From positions 1 to 15,880 of the forward strand of contig CAMEQX010000007.1 in assembly GCA_945933905.1 (NCBI GenBank): a stretch of DNA of 15,880 nucleotides. Reading direction: 5' to 3'. Below, piece by piece: positions 8,089-14,649 of the stretch (position 1 is its first letter; each line of letters starts with the position of its first letter). The DNA comes from an uncultured Clostridia bacterium. Lineage in GTDB: Bacteria; Bacillota; Clostridia; Oscillospirales; Ruminococcaceae. A program made the position numbers and the translations under genes. The notes under the pieces were generated by a model, which worked only from the letters and a program-made list of their open reading frames with translations, made no database searches and was not told where the DNA came from.

Positions 8089-8528
8089 GCAGGGGAGATA
8101 AGGCTTATGAGCTCTTCACAAGCGGCTACAACTGCTCTCAGGCGGTAACGCTCGCATATTCCGACCTTTTCGGAATGGACGAGGAACAGCTCGCGAAGAT
8201 TTCCGGCGGCTTTGGCGGCGGAATGGGCAGAATGAGAGAAGTCTGCGGGTGTTTCTCGGGAATTGTTATGGTTTTGAGCCAAGTCTATGGTTACAATGAC
8301 CCTATGGATAATGATGGGAAAAAGGCGCTTTACGAGAAAATCCGTGCGGCTGCCGAGCAGTTCAAAAAGGACAACGGAAGCATAATCTGCAAGGAGCTTC
8401 TCGGTCTTGAAAAGCCCGAAAAATCCGCTCAGCCCGAGGCAAGAACGCCCGAGTATTATCAAAAGCGTCCGTGCCCGCTGCTTTGCAAATACGCGGCGGA
8501 GCTTGCTGAAGAAATGCTTGAAAAATAA
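8085..8528 (+). CDS. C_GCAxxG_C_C family protein (putative redox or metal-binding)
   Basis: This is a small cytoplasmic protein of the C_GCAxxG_C_C family, whose function is not established; its conserved cysteines suggest a redox or metal site. It has GYNCSQAV (Cys17), the glycine run KISGGFGGGMGRMREVCGCFSG (Cys54 and Cys56, with Phe-Ser in place of the canonical Ala), ICKELLG (Cys102), and a terminal pair in RPCPLLCKYAAEL (Cys130, Cys134). The 147 residues are the usual length. ATG 8085 overlaps the mrp stop by four bases, with GGAGG at 8070-8074, so its translation is coupled to the Fe-S carrier. It is the last gene before the terminator at 8532-8556. A partnership with Mrp, such as accepting a cluster or being a redox partner, is inference from coupling and cysteines only. 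Confidence 0.9.
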   Translation: MSRGDKAYELFTSGYNCSQAVTLAYSDLFGMDEEQLAKISGGFGGGMGRMREVCGCFSGIVMVLSQVYGYNDPMDNDGKKALYEKIRAAAEQFKKDNGSIICKELLGLEKPEKSAQPEARTPEYYQKRPCPLLCKYAAELAEEMLEK

Positions 8529-8531
8529 AAG

Positions 8532-8556
8532 AAACGGCAGCCTGAAACTGCCGTTT
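8532..8556. terminator. Bidirectional Rho-independent terminator
   Basis: AAACGGCAG (8532-8540) pairs with CTGCCGTTT (8548-8556) around a 7-base loop. The plus strand ends in a T run. The minus strand reads the same hairpin followed by TTTCTTTTATTTTT. It lies between two convergent genes (stops at 8528 plus and 8558 minus) and should serve both operons. Confidence 0.9.
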
Positions 8557-8557
8557 T

Positions 8558-9100
8558 TTATTTGAAATAGTTGTCGAGATAAGCCTTGAAAGCCTTCGGG
8601 TCCTGCTTGATTTTGCTCTTGATTAAATCGGCATTTTCAGCGTCTTTTGCGGCAATTTCAAGATAATAGTCCTGCTTCGCCGACTCCTCGTCCATAATTC
8701 TAACGCCGATTGTACAGCTTCCGTCAGAGTTTTGAATGTAACGTACCGCAAGAAACGAGTTGTTTCGCTTCATCGCGTCGCGTGTATAAACGCGGACAGC
8801 CTCCTTGAACATTTTGTCACGAACAGAGGGCTTGATAGATGAGCCGAGGTCTTTTGCAGCCTTTATTCCCATCGCGGTGTTTGAGTACACAATCTCACCG
8901 TCTATATCGATTACATCAAGCAAATGCCCCGACGCTTTTTCAAGCGCGGACATCAGATTGAAATAATTTACAGTATCCTCAAGAGAGGTTATTTCAATCA
9001 GCTCGTTCTTGGATAACGGACAGCCGAGCGAGTAAATCAAATGACAAATCAAAACGCAGATATCATCGATTTCGGACACACGTATTCTTGGAACTTCCAC
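8558..9100 (-). CDS. DUF4364 family protein
   Basis: This 180-residue protein resembles the DUF4364 family, found mainly in Clostridia and of unknown function. The first ~90 residues look like a winged-helix fold: ICHLIYSLGCPLSKNELIEI, then NYFNLMSALEKASGHLLDV, and a wing-like IDGEIVYSNT. A helix (SIKPSVRDKMFKEAV) and a strand-rich C-terminal half (NSFLAVRYIQNSDGSCTIGVRI) follow. There is no signal peptide or membrane segment, so it is cytoplasmic. The start is GTG at 9098-9100, chosen because AAAGGAG sits six bases before it. It begins 12 bases after aroC, as the last gene of the aro operon, and ends at the shared terminator. A regulatory or DNA-binding role is only suggested by the fold guess. 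Confidence 0.85.
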   Translation of the reverse strand: MEVPRIRVSEIDDICVLICHLIYSLGCPLSKNELIEITSLEDTVNYFNLMSALEKASGHLLDVIDIDGEIVYSNTAMGIKAAKDLGSSIKPSVRDKMFKEAVRVYTRDAMKRNNSFLAVRYIQNSDGSCTIGVRIMDEESAKQDYYLEIAAKDAENADLIKSKIKQDPKAFKAYLDNYFK

Positions 9101-9112
9101 GAAATTCTCCTT

Positions 9113-10201
9113 TCAAATATAACGATTTTCAATCAGCGCGGACAGCAAAGCTATATTCATCGCCGACTCAACGCACGGAACAGCTCTCGGCACAACACAA
9201 GGGTCGTGTCTGCCCTTGATAACAAGCTCCGTGTCGCGTTTTTCTTTGAAATCAACGGTTTTCTGCGGACGAGAAATAGACGGCGTCGGCTTGAACGCAG
9301 CTCTGAAAATAATCGGCATTCCCGAGCTTATTCCGCCGAGAATTCCGCCGTGATTGTTGGTTTTTGTGAGAATTTTCTCGTCTTGAACGTAAAACTCATC
9401 GTTGTTTTCGCTGCCGAACAAATCCGTGCAGTCGAAGCCGTTGCCGAATTCGATACCCTTGACAGCGGGGATTGCGAAAACCAAGCGCGAGATGATGTTC
9501 TCCAGCCCGTCAAGCATCGGCGAGCCAACTCCCGCAGGAAAACCAACCGCAGCGCATTCAATTATGCCGCCGACGCTGTTCAAATCCATTCTCGCGGCAT
9601 TTATAACCTCGCGCATTTTCGCTTCTGCTTCATCTGAGGTGACAGGAAAAGCGCGCTTTTTAACAGAATTGAGCTGCTCCGCGGTAACGTTTACAGGGTC
9701 AAATCGTTTATCAAGAACATCTTTGATTTTTATGATATGCGCGCCTGTTGTAATCGCGCGATGCTCGAGAATTTGCGCGCAGACCGCTCCTGCAAAGCAA
9801 AGCGGCGCGGTAATTCTCCCCGAAAAATGCCCGCCGCCACGCGGGTCGTTTGCGCCGTTATAGCGCAGATATCCCGTGTAATCGGCGTGAGCGGGGCGCG
9901 CCGTGCTGATAAGATTTCCGTAATCGCCGGAATGCTGGTCGGAGTTGTAAATCACGGCGGCAAGCGGAGTTCCCGTAGTTTTTCCCTCGTAAAGTCCTGA
10001 GAGAATTTCGGGAATGTCTTTTTCATTGCGCATTGTCGAGGTGCCGTCCTTTTTGGGAGCACGACGCGCCATAAATTCCGCAATTTTTTCAAGGTCAATC
10101 GGTTCACCCGCAGGCAGATTGTCCAAAACAACGCCTATTCCTTTTCCGTGACTTTCGCCAAAAAGCGAGAATTTTATCCCGCCGTTAAAACTTGATGACA
10201 T
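9113..10201 (-). CDS. aroC: Chorismate synthase
   Basis: This is the final enzyme of the shikimate pathway. It removes phosphate from 5-enolpyruvylshikimate 3-phosphate to give chorismate, using reduced FMN. The 362 residues match the family. The motifs are FSLFGESHGKGIGVVLDNLPAG near the start, RRAPKKDGTSTMRNEKD, EGKTTGTPLA, RPAHADYTGYLRY, GGGHFSGRIT, NHGGILGGISSGMPI, and the C-terminal RHDPCVVPRAVPCVE. The active-site loop reads GGGHFSGRIT instead of the commoner GGGRSSARET; I believe this variant is shared by a group of clostridial enzymes. The start is ATG 10201, 17 bases after aroA, behind AGGAG. It is the third gene of aroB-aroA-aroC. No fused flavin reductase is present, so reduced flavin must come from elsewhere. 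Confidence 0.97.
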   Translation of the reverse strand: MSSSFNGGIKFSLFGESHGKGIGVVLDNLPAGEPIDLEKIAEFMARRAPKKDGTSTMRNEKDIPEILSGLYEGKTTGTPLAAVIYNSDQHSGDYGNLISTARPAHADYTGYLRYNGANDPRGGGHFSGRITAPLCFAGAVCAQILEHRAITTGAHIIKIKDVLDKRFDPVNVTAEQLNSVKKRAFPVTSDEAEAKMREVINAARMDLNSVGGIIECAAVGFPAGVGSPMLDGLENIISRLVFAIPAVKGIEFGNGFDCTDLFGSENNDEFYVQDEKILTKTNNHGGILGGISSGMPIIFRAAFKPTPSISRPQKTVDFKEKRDTELVIKGRHDPCVVPRAVPCVESAMNIALLSALIENRYI

Positions 10202-10218
10202 AACAAACTCCTATTTTT

Positions 10219-11442
10219 TCAGATTTCCTCAAAATTCCCGCCGAGCGCTCTGTAAACCTCGAAGAAATTCGGGAAAGACTTGAAAACGCACTCAGCGCCG
10301 CGAAGAATAAGCGGATTTTCGCATCTTGTCGCAGCAATCGCCATTGACATCGCAATTCTATGGTCATTGAAGCATACAACCTCGCCGCCTTTCAGCGTCC
10401 CGACGCCCTCGATTTCAAGCGTATCAGCGGTTGATTTCACTTTACCGCCGATTTTGTTCAGGCAGTCTTCCATTGCCGCTAATCTGTCGCACTCTTTTAT
10501 TCTTAACCGCGCAACGTTGGTTATACGGCTTTTTCCGCTGCAAAAACACCCCAAAACCGATAAAATCGGCACTAAATCGGGGATATCCGAGCAGTCGATT
10601 TCAAACGCTTTTCCGCTTTCCACAACATTTTTGCAGATTTCAACGATAGCTTTATCGCCCTGAAGCGAGTTTTCGTTAAGTCCCGCAATCTCAAGCGAAG
10701 AACCGAGCGCGTTTGCAACATAAAAAAACGCCGACTGCGAAAAATCGCCCTCAACCGCGCCCGAAAAAATCGAAAGCCGCTGATTTCCCTTGATGAAATA
10801 GCCTGTTTGGGTTTCGGAGATTTCGCAGCCAAAATCCCGCAGAACGCCGATTGTTATGTCAACGTAGGGCTTTGACTGAAGGGGAGAGGTAAGCGCGATT
10901 TCGCTGTCCTCGTTCAACAGCGGCAGCGCGAAAAGCAACCCCGTGATAAACTGCGAGGAAATTCCACCATCAATCTCGAATTTTCCTCCGGTCAGATTCC
11001 CGCGAACCAAGCAAGGCAAATTGTCATCGTTTTTCGGGAGTTCAAACGAAATATTGTGCTTCGGAAGCTCGTCAAGAAACGGCGTAATCGGTCTTTGCGG
11101 AAGCTTTCCTCTGCCGATAAATTTTGCGTCAACTCCAAGCGCGCACGCCACAGGTATCAGAAATCTCAGCGTTGAACCCGACTCGCAGCAATCCAAAACG
11201 GCTTTATCGGGAGAATTTTTTATTCCTTCAATCACCGCGGTGTTGTTGCTGAAACTGATTTTCGCGCCGAGCGCTTTCATACAGTCCATTGTTGCCGTGA
11301 TATCAACTGAAGGGAAGAGGTTTGAAATCGTGGAAACTCCGTCCGAGAGCGCCGCCGCAATTATCATACGGTGAGCAACGCTTTTTGACGGCGGCACGAC
11401 AACCTTTCCCGACAATTTTGCCGGCGTAATCTTTAAATCCAT
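10219..11442 (-). CDS. aroA: 3-phosphoshikimate 1-carboxyvinyltransferase (EPSP synthase)
   Basis: This enzyme joins phosphoenolpyruvate to shikimate 3-phosphate to make EPSP, the substrate of AroC. I place the start at ATG 11440-11442 (MDLKITPAKLSG, 407 residues). GGAGAG lies just before it, and an upstream start at 11475 would add eleven unsupported residues lying inside aroB. Motifs in order: VPPSKSVAHRMIIAAALSDG (PEP and shikimate binding), ESGSTLRFLIPVA, FITGLLFALPL, GDFSQSAFFYVANAL, CSDIPDLVPILSVL with the catalytic Asp, RLRIKECDRLAAM, and FNDHRIAMSMAIAA. The domain layout is the usual two-lobed fold. Only one base separates it from the aroB stop, so translation is probably coupled. By eye I did not assign glyphosate class I or II. 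Confidence 0.97.
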   Translation of the reverse strand: MDLKITPAKLSGKVVVPPSKSVAHRMIIAAALSDGVSTISNLFPSVDITATMDCMKALGAKISFSNNTAVIEGIKNSPDKAVLDCCESGSTLRFLIPVACALGVDAKFIGRGKLPQRPITPFLDELPKHNISFELPKNDDNLPCLVRGNLTGGKFEIDGGISSQFITGLLFALPLLNEDSEIALTSPLQSKPYVDITIGVLRDFGCEISETQTGYFIKGNQRLSIFSGAVEGDFSQSAFFYVANALGSSLEIAGLNENSLQGDKAIVEICKNVVESGKAFEIDCSDIPDLVPILSVLGCFCSGKSRITNVARLRIKECDRLAAMEDCLNKIGGKVKSTADTLEIEGVGTLKGGEVVCFNDHRIAMSMAIAATRCENPLILRGAECVFKSFPNFFEVYRALGGNFEEI

Positions 11443-11443
11443 A

Positions 11444-12493
11444 TCAGCTCTCCAAAAAATTCTTGTATTCCTCAACCGACATCTTCACAACCTCGCTCTT
11501 TCCGATATCCGAGCAAATGACGATATTCATACCGCTTGAGAGGTGCTTTTTGTCGCGAAGTGAGAGCGTGTACAGTTCTTCAAGCGGCGCTTTGTCGGTT
11601 ATCGGCAAACCGCATTTCACCAGCAGCTTGTCCAGCTTATCGGCAACGCCCGCCTTGCACATACCCTTGCGCTCGGCAATATGCGTGAAAACGCTCATTC
11701 CGACGGCAACCGCGTGACCGTGGGCAATTCCCGTGTAGTTGTAGTATTTTTCAAGTGCGTGAGCCAAAGTGTGCCCGAAATTCAAGAGCATACGCTCGCC
11801 CTTTTCACGCTCGTCTGCTTCGACAACCTTTCCCTTAATCGAAACATTTCGCTTCATTATGTCAACCATATTCTCCGAAATATCCTTTGTCGAGAGGATT
11901 TCAAACAGCTCGGGAGATTTAATCATACCGTGCTTGATAACCTCCGCCATTCCGTCCGAGAAAAACTCGGGCGTGAGCGTTTTGAGGGTGTCTGTATCGC
12001 AGATTACAAGCTTCGGCTGATGAAAAGCGCCGACAAGATTTTTGCCCGCGTTGATATTTACAGCGGTTTTTCCGCCGACAGAGCTGTCAGATTGACTGAC
12101 AACCGTTGTGGGAATTTGCACAAAATCAATCCCGCGCATAAAGGTTGCCGCAGCATAGCCCGCGGTATCTCCGACAACTCCGCCGCCGAGCGCTATGATA
12201 AAATCCGAGCGCGTGAAATTGTTCTCCGCGAGAAATTCATAAATTCCTATCAGAGTAGTATGATTTTTCGACGCTTCACCGTGCGGAAAAACGTACTTTT
12301 TCGCGGAAATTCCCACATTTTCAAGCGATTTCATCACTCTTTCGCCGTAAATTCGGTCAACATTATCGTCCGTCACAACGCAAGCTTTCTTCGATTTCAT
12401 CACCGCGGAAATATAATCTCCCGCGTTGTCCAGAATTCCTTTATCAATCAGTATATCATAAGAAGTACTTGCATTTACAGTCACTTTTTCCAT
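11444..12493 (-). CDS. aroB: 3-dehydroquinate synthase
   Basis: This NAD- and metal-dependent enzyme converts DAHP to 3-dehydroquinate, the second step of the shikimate pathway. The 349 residues equal the normal length. Motifs are ACVVTDDNVDRIYG, HGEASKNHTTL, ALGGGVVGDTAGYAAATFMRG (NAD binding), QIPTTVVSQSDSSVGGKT with the substrate-binding Lys, AEVIKHGMI with the metal-ligand Glu, LLNFGHTLAHALE and HGHAVAVGM with the metal-ligand histidines. It starts at ATG 12493 behind GGAGG and is the first gene of the aro operon. The promoter at 12520-12548 gives a leader of roughly 20 bases, too short for a T-box or tryptophan attenuator. Any control by aromatic amino acids would therefore act at the promoter or allosterically. 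aroD, aroE, aroK and DAHP synthase are not in the window. Confidence 0.97.
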   Translation of the reverse strand: MEKVTVNASTSYDILIDKGILDNAGDYISAVMKSKKACVVTDDNVDRIYGERVMKSLENVGISAKKYVFPHGEASKNHTTLIGIYEFLAENNFTRSDFIIALGGGVVGDTAGYAAATFMRGIDFVQIPTTVVSQSDSSVGGKTAVNINAGKNLVGAFHQPKLVICDTDTLKTLTPEFFSDGMAEVIKHGMIKSPELFEILSTKDISENMVDIMKRNVSIKGKVVEADEREKGERMLLNFGHTLAHALEKYYNYTGIAHGHAVAVGMSVFTHIAERKGMCKAGVADKLDKLLVKCGLPITDKAPLEELYTLSLRDKKHLSSGMNIVICSDIGKSEVVKMSVEEYKNFLES

Positions 12494-12519
12494 TTAAATT
12501 CCTCCAATCCACAATAATT

Positions 12520-12548
12520 ATTTTACCATATACCACGGGAAATTTCAA
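12520..12548 (-). promoter_or_regulatory. Sigma-A-type promoter of the aroB operon
   Basis: On the minus strand TTGAAA (12543-12548) and TAAAAT (12520-12525) are separated by 17 bases. Transcription should start near 12513, about 20 bases before the aroB ATG. The -10 is one base from consensus. Confidence 0.8.
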
Positions 12549-12586
12549 GTGTTTTTGAAAAGAAAAGAGCAAAGTCGGAAAAAGTA

Positions 12587-12615
12587 TTGACATATTCGAT
12601 AAATAGACTTATAAT
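12587..12615 (+). promoter_or_regulatory. Consensus sigma-A promoter of the serine-rich lipoprotein, overlapped by a palindrome
   Basis: TTGACA (12587-12592) and TATAAT (12610-12615) match both consensus hexamers exactly with a 17-base spacer. An inverted repeat, ACTTATAA at 12607-12614 and TTATAAGT at 12618-12625, lies across the -10 and the expected start near 12622. This is where a repressor could sit. The promoter faces away from that of aroB, with the two -35 boxes about 40 bases apart. Confidence 0.85.
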
Positions 12616-12671
12616 ACTTATAAGTGCAATTATTTAACGAAACAGTCATAATACTTGAAAGGATATCGATT

Positions 12672-13322
12672 ATGAAAAATATTGAAATTATAGCGGCGCT
12701 TGCTCTTTGCGGAGTTTTGGCATTCTGTGGCTGCTCTCAGAAACCAAGTAATGAATTATCTTCGGAAACAAGCAGCAGTATCACAAGTGTTGAAAGCAGT
12801 ACAGAAAAAAACAGCTCATCGTCTGTTTCTTCTGTAAATACAAATTCGTCCTCCGAGAGCACAAGTGCCTCTGCAAGCAGTTCAAGTGAATCGTTTACGA
12901 TAACCGAAACTTCATCAAATTCGTCAACTTCAACAAGTGAACCTGTTCAGTCAGTTTCATCAGAGAGTGGACCGTCTTCTGAATGGACTGAGAGTTCTTA
13001 CAGCACAGCTATGTATGTAAATTCGGAGTGCTATTCTCGTGTCAAGCCTATTCTTGGATTTACAAAAGCTAAACTGTATCATATAAATGATAAGGTAAAT
13101 GTTGTAGCAAAGACAAATACCGGTTTTTATAAACTTGATAACGGTGAATTTATTCATATAGATTATCTTAGCGCATCTAAGGTGACTGTTCAATCTTCGT
13201 CAAGCAGCACTTCATCAAGTAAAATATCATCAAACTCAAGCAGTACCTCACGTTCAAGCGATATTGTGTACATAGAAATCGGCTCAAGTATCGGAAGACC
13301 TTTAAGCGACTATTTTAACTAA
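12672..13322 (+). CDS. Serine-rich lipoprotein with one SH3-like domain
   Basis: I do not recognise a named family. The start is placed at ATG 12672, behind GAAAGGATA; an in-frame ATG at 12624 lies almost on the transcription start and lacks a ribosome site. The 216-residue product opens with a signal peptide (MKNIEIIAALALCGVLAFCGC) whose likely lipidated residue is Cys21, with Cys19 as alternative. Residues ~22-115 are a low-complexity Ser/Thr/Glu linker. Residues ~116-175 (from AMYVNSECYSRVKP to HIDYLSASKV) have the strand pattern of a bacterial SH3 domain, a fold often used to bind peptidoglycan. A second serine run follows, then a conserved-looking end, DIVYIEIGSSIGRPLSDYFN. It is probably anchored outside the membrane, projecting into the wall. 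Codons are AT-richer than in its neighbours. It is monocistronic: a consensus promoter lies before it and a hairpin after. Confidence 0.85.
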   Translation: MKNIEIIAALALCGVLAFCGCSQKPSNELSSETSSSITSVESSTEKNSSSSVSSVNTNSSSESTSASASSSSESFTITETSSNSSTSTSEPVQSVSSESGPSSEWTESSYSTAMYVNSECYSRVKPILGFTKAKLYHINDKVNVVAKTNTGFYKLDNGEFIHIDYLSASKVTVQSSSSSTSSSKISSNSSSTSRSSDIVYIEIGSSIGRPLSDYFN

Positions 13323-13338
13323 AAAATGCTTTTCCCTA

Positions 13339-13384
13339 ATCCAAAAATAACGCTTCATGTGACAATGCGGCGTTGTTTTTGGAT
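13339..13384. terminator. Long hairpin between convergent genes, likely bidirectional terminator
   Basis: ATCCAAAAATAACGC (13339-13353) pairs with GCGTTGTTTTTGGAT (13370-13384), 15 bp with a single T/G position, around a 16-base loop. T-rich sequence follows on the plus strand. On the minus strand the T run lies within the stem. It fills the gap between the lipoprotein stop and the recombinase stop at 13386. Confidence 0.65.
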
Positions 13385-13385
13385 T

Positions 13386-14420
13386 TTATTTATTATTCGG
13401 TTTAACCGAGGAAAGCGGGTTTTGGTTAATCGCATTTTGCATTTGTGCGTTTGAAACGTGCGTGTAAATCTGCGTTGTATTAAGGTTTTCGTGACCGAGA
13501 ACGTCTTTAAGTACACGAACGTCAACGCCATTTTGATACATCAGAGTTGCGGCTGTATGACGCAGCTTGTGTACAGACAGCCCCATATTATCCAGACCGC
13601 TTGATTTCAGGCAATCCTCAACAATCTGCTGAACGCGGCGATTTGATATTCGGGTACGGCGCTTGCTCAAAAACAGCGCGTTTGTGGGAGCCGTCATATC
13701 GCGCATTCCCGCAGCAAGACGCTCCTCATTATCGGTAACCTCGGGATTTACATAGTCCTTGTAAGCGTTTACACAAGCCTCGTTCAGATAAACCACGCGT
13801 TCCTTGCTGCCTTTGCCGAGAACCTTCAGTGAATACACAACATTTCCGTCCTTATCGTGAGTTTCACGGATATCATTCAAATTTATCCCGACAAGCTCCG
13901 ACAAACGCATTCCGCAGTTCAGAAAGAACGTGATAATGCAGTAATCGCGCTTTTTATCGGGCGTATCAACATTCACGAGCAGCTCAAGCGACTGCTCAAG
14001 CGTGAGGAATTTCGGGAGCGCGGGCTTGGGGCTTGGAAGCTCAAGATTTCCCACGGGACTAACCTCAAACATATTCTTATTGTTCGTGAGAAACTTGTAG
14101 AATTGTCTCAAAGCAACAGCCTTGCGGTAACGCGCTTTTTGCTCGTTATTTTTCTGCGTTTTCATATAAACGAGAAATTCCTGCGCAAGCGTCAAGTCAA
14201 CGGATTTGATATCGTCATCGGTGATATCGGAAATATCGATTTTAGAAAAATCCTCCTCAGGCGCGCCTTTTTTGCGGATTTTGTAAAATCTGAAGAATGT
14301 CCGCAAATCGTTGAAATAATTTTTTACAGTAAGCTCTGAGCGACCTTTGACAATTTGCTCGTAATATATGAAATCACGGATTGACTGCGGCGCATTATCA
14401 TAGTTTTGTAAATTAGCCAT
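13386..14420 (-). CDS. Tyrosine recombinase (XerC/XerD-like)
   Basis: This is a 344-residue tyrosine recombinase that cuts and rejoins DNA through a covalent phosphotyrosine. Residues ~10-120 form the SAM-like core-binding domain (SIRDFIYYEQIVKGRSELTV, LRQFYKFLTNNKNMF). The catalytic domain follows with Arg172 in GMRLSEL, the KGSKER lysine region at 203-208, His284 and Arg287 in HKLRHTAATLM, His310 in LGHENL, and nucleophile Tyr319 in TTQIYTH. All catalytic residues are present. The architecture resembles clostridial XerC/XerD, so a chromosome-dimer-resolution role is plausible. There is no excisionase, phage gene or obvious att pair nearby, but a mobile-element integrase is not excluded. It starts at ATG 14420 behind AGAGGAAAAT. 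Its own consensus promoter lies at 14508-14536, and a perfect inverted repeat sits in its leader. Confidence 0.9.
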   Translation of the reverse strand: MANLQNYDNAPQSIRDFIYYEQIVKGRSELTVKNYFNDLRTFFRFYKIRKKGAPEEDFSKIDISDITDDDIKSVDLTLAQEFLVYMKTQKNNEQKARYRKAVALRQFYKFLTNNKNMFEVSPVGNLELPSPKPALPKFLTLEQSLELLVNVDTPDKKRDYCIITFFLNCGMRLSELVGINLNDIRETHDKDGNVVYSLKVLGKGSKERVVYLNEACVNAYKDYVNPEVTDNEERLAAGMRDMTAPTNALFLSKRRTRISNRRVQQIVEDCLKSSGLDNMGLSVHKLRHTAATLMYQNGVDVRVLKDVLGHENLNTTQIYTHVSNAQMQNAINQNPLSSVKPNNK

Positions 14421-14443
14421 ATTTTCCTCTTTTCCGCCTCTTC

Positions 14444-14475
14444 TTATTGCGTAAAATTTCTATTTTACGCAATAA
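14444..14475. repeat. Perfect 14-bp inverted repeat in the recombinase leader
   Basis: The arm TTATTGCGTAAAAT (14444-14457) is followed by a 4-base loop (TTCT) and its exact reverse complement (14462-14475). It lies about 24 bases before the recombinase ATG and some 25 bases after the predicted transcription start. No T run follows on either strand, so it is not a typical terminator. It could be an operator, an RNA hairpin, or a recombination site: the inner 28 bases can be read as 11+6+11. Confidence 0.85.
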
Positions 14476-14507
14476 CCCATATTTCTCGAAACAGTCCCCT
14501 ATAACAA

Positions 14508-14536
14508 ATTATACCATAAATCTGTCCAAACGTCAA
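14508..14536 (-). promoter_or_regulatory. Sigma-A promoter of the tyrosine recombinase
   Basis: On the minus strand TTGACG (14531-14536), a 17-base spacer and TATAAT (14508-14513) predict a start near 14501. This gives a leader of about 80 bases that contains the inverted repeat at 14444-14475. Confidence 0.85.
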
Positions 14537-14578
14537 TACTTGAACAACTGATTGAAAAGATTAAGAATATAACCACAT

Positions 14579-14609
14579 AAAAAACCGCCAGCGGTACAGC
14601 GCTGACGGT
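14579..14609 (-). terminator. Rho-independent terminator downstream of the histidine kinase gene
   Basis: Read on the minus strand, ACCGTCAGCG (14609-14600) pairs with CGCTGGCGGT (14593-14584), 10 bp with one T/G wobble and a 6-base loop, followed by TTTTTT. It is oriented for transcripts coming from the histidine kinase side. Confidence 0.85.
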
Positions 14610-14625
14610 ACAAGAAAAAGAGCTC

Positions 14626-14649
14626 GGGCGGAATTCCTCTGCACCGCCC
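14626..14649 (-). terminator. Second GC-rich minus-strand hairpin, upstream of the terminator
   Basis: On the minus strand GGGCGG (14649-14644) pairs with CCGCCC (14631-14626) around a 12-base loop. Flanking pairing extends the stem to about 12 bp with two mismatches (GAACTG/GAGCTC). CTTTTTCTT follows. It is either a first, weaker terminator after the histidine kinase or the 5' hairpin of a short RNA ending at the terminator at 14579. Confidence 0.6.

Noticed and set aside
9041..9637. Open frame of 198 codons on the plus strand opposite aroC
   Set aside because: It is antisense to aroC, low in recognisable structure and lacks a ribosome site; a shadow frame.
11443..11475. aroA start at 11475
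   Set aside because: The extra residues lie inside aroB, match nothing in AroA, and the start at 11442 has GGAGAG at proper spacing.
11681..12517. Open frame of 278 codons on the plus strand opposite aroB
   Set aside because: It lies wholly antisense to a well-supported aroB, has no ribosome site and no recognisable motifs. The codon bias of aroB keeps this frame open by chance.
12494..12519. T-box, riboswitch or leader peptide attenuator before aroB
   Set aside because: The predicted leader is only about 20 bases, too short for any of these, and no hairpin is present.
12624..12671. Upstream ATG at 12624 as the lipoprotein start
   Set aside because: It lies within two or three bases of the predicted transcription start, has no ribosome site and would put 16 residues before a normal signal peptide. 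ATG 12672 has GAAAGGA upstream.
12740..12960. DNA tandem repeat in the serine-rich linker
   Set aside because: The serine codons are mixed (AGC, AGT, TCA, TCG, TCT), so there is protein low complexity but no true nucleotide repeat unit.
13386..14420. Recombinase as evidence of a prophage or integrative element
   Set aside because: No capsid, relaxase, excisionase, replication gene, direct-repeat att pair or tRNA is seen around it. The protein resembles chromosomal Xer recombinases.
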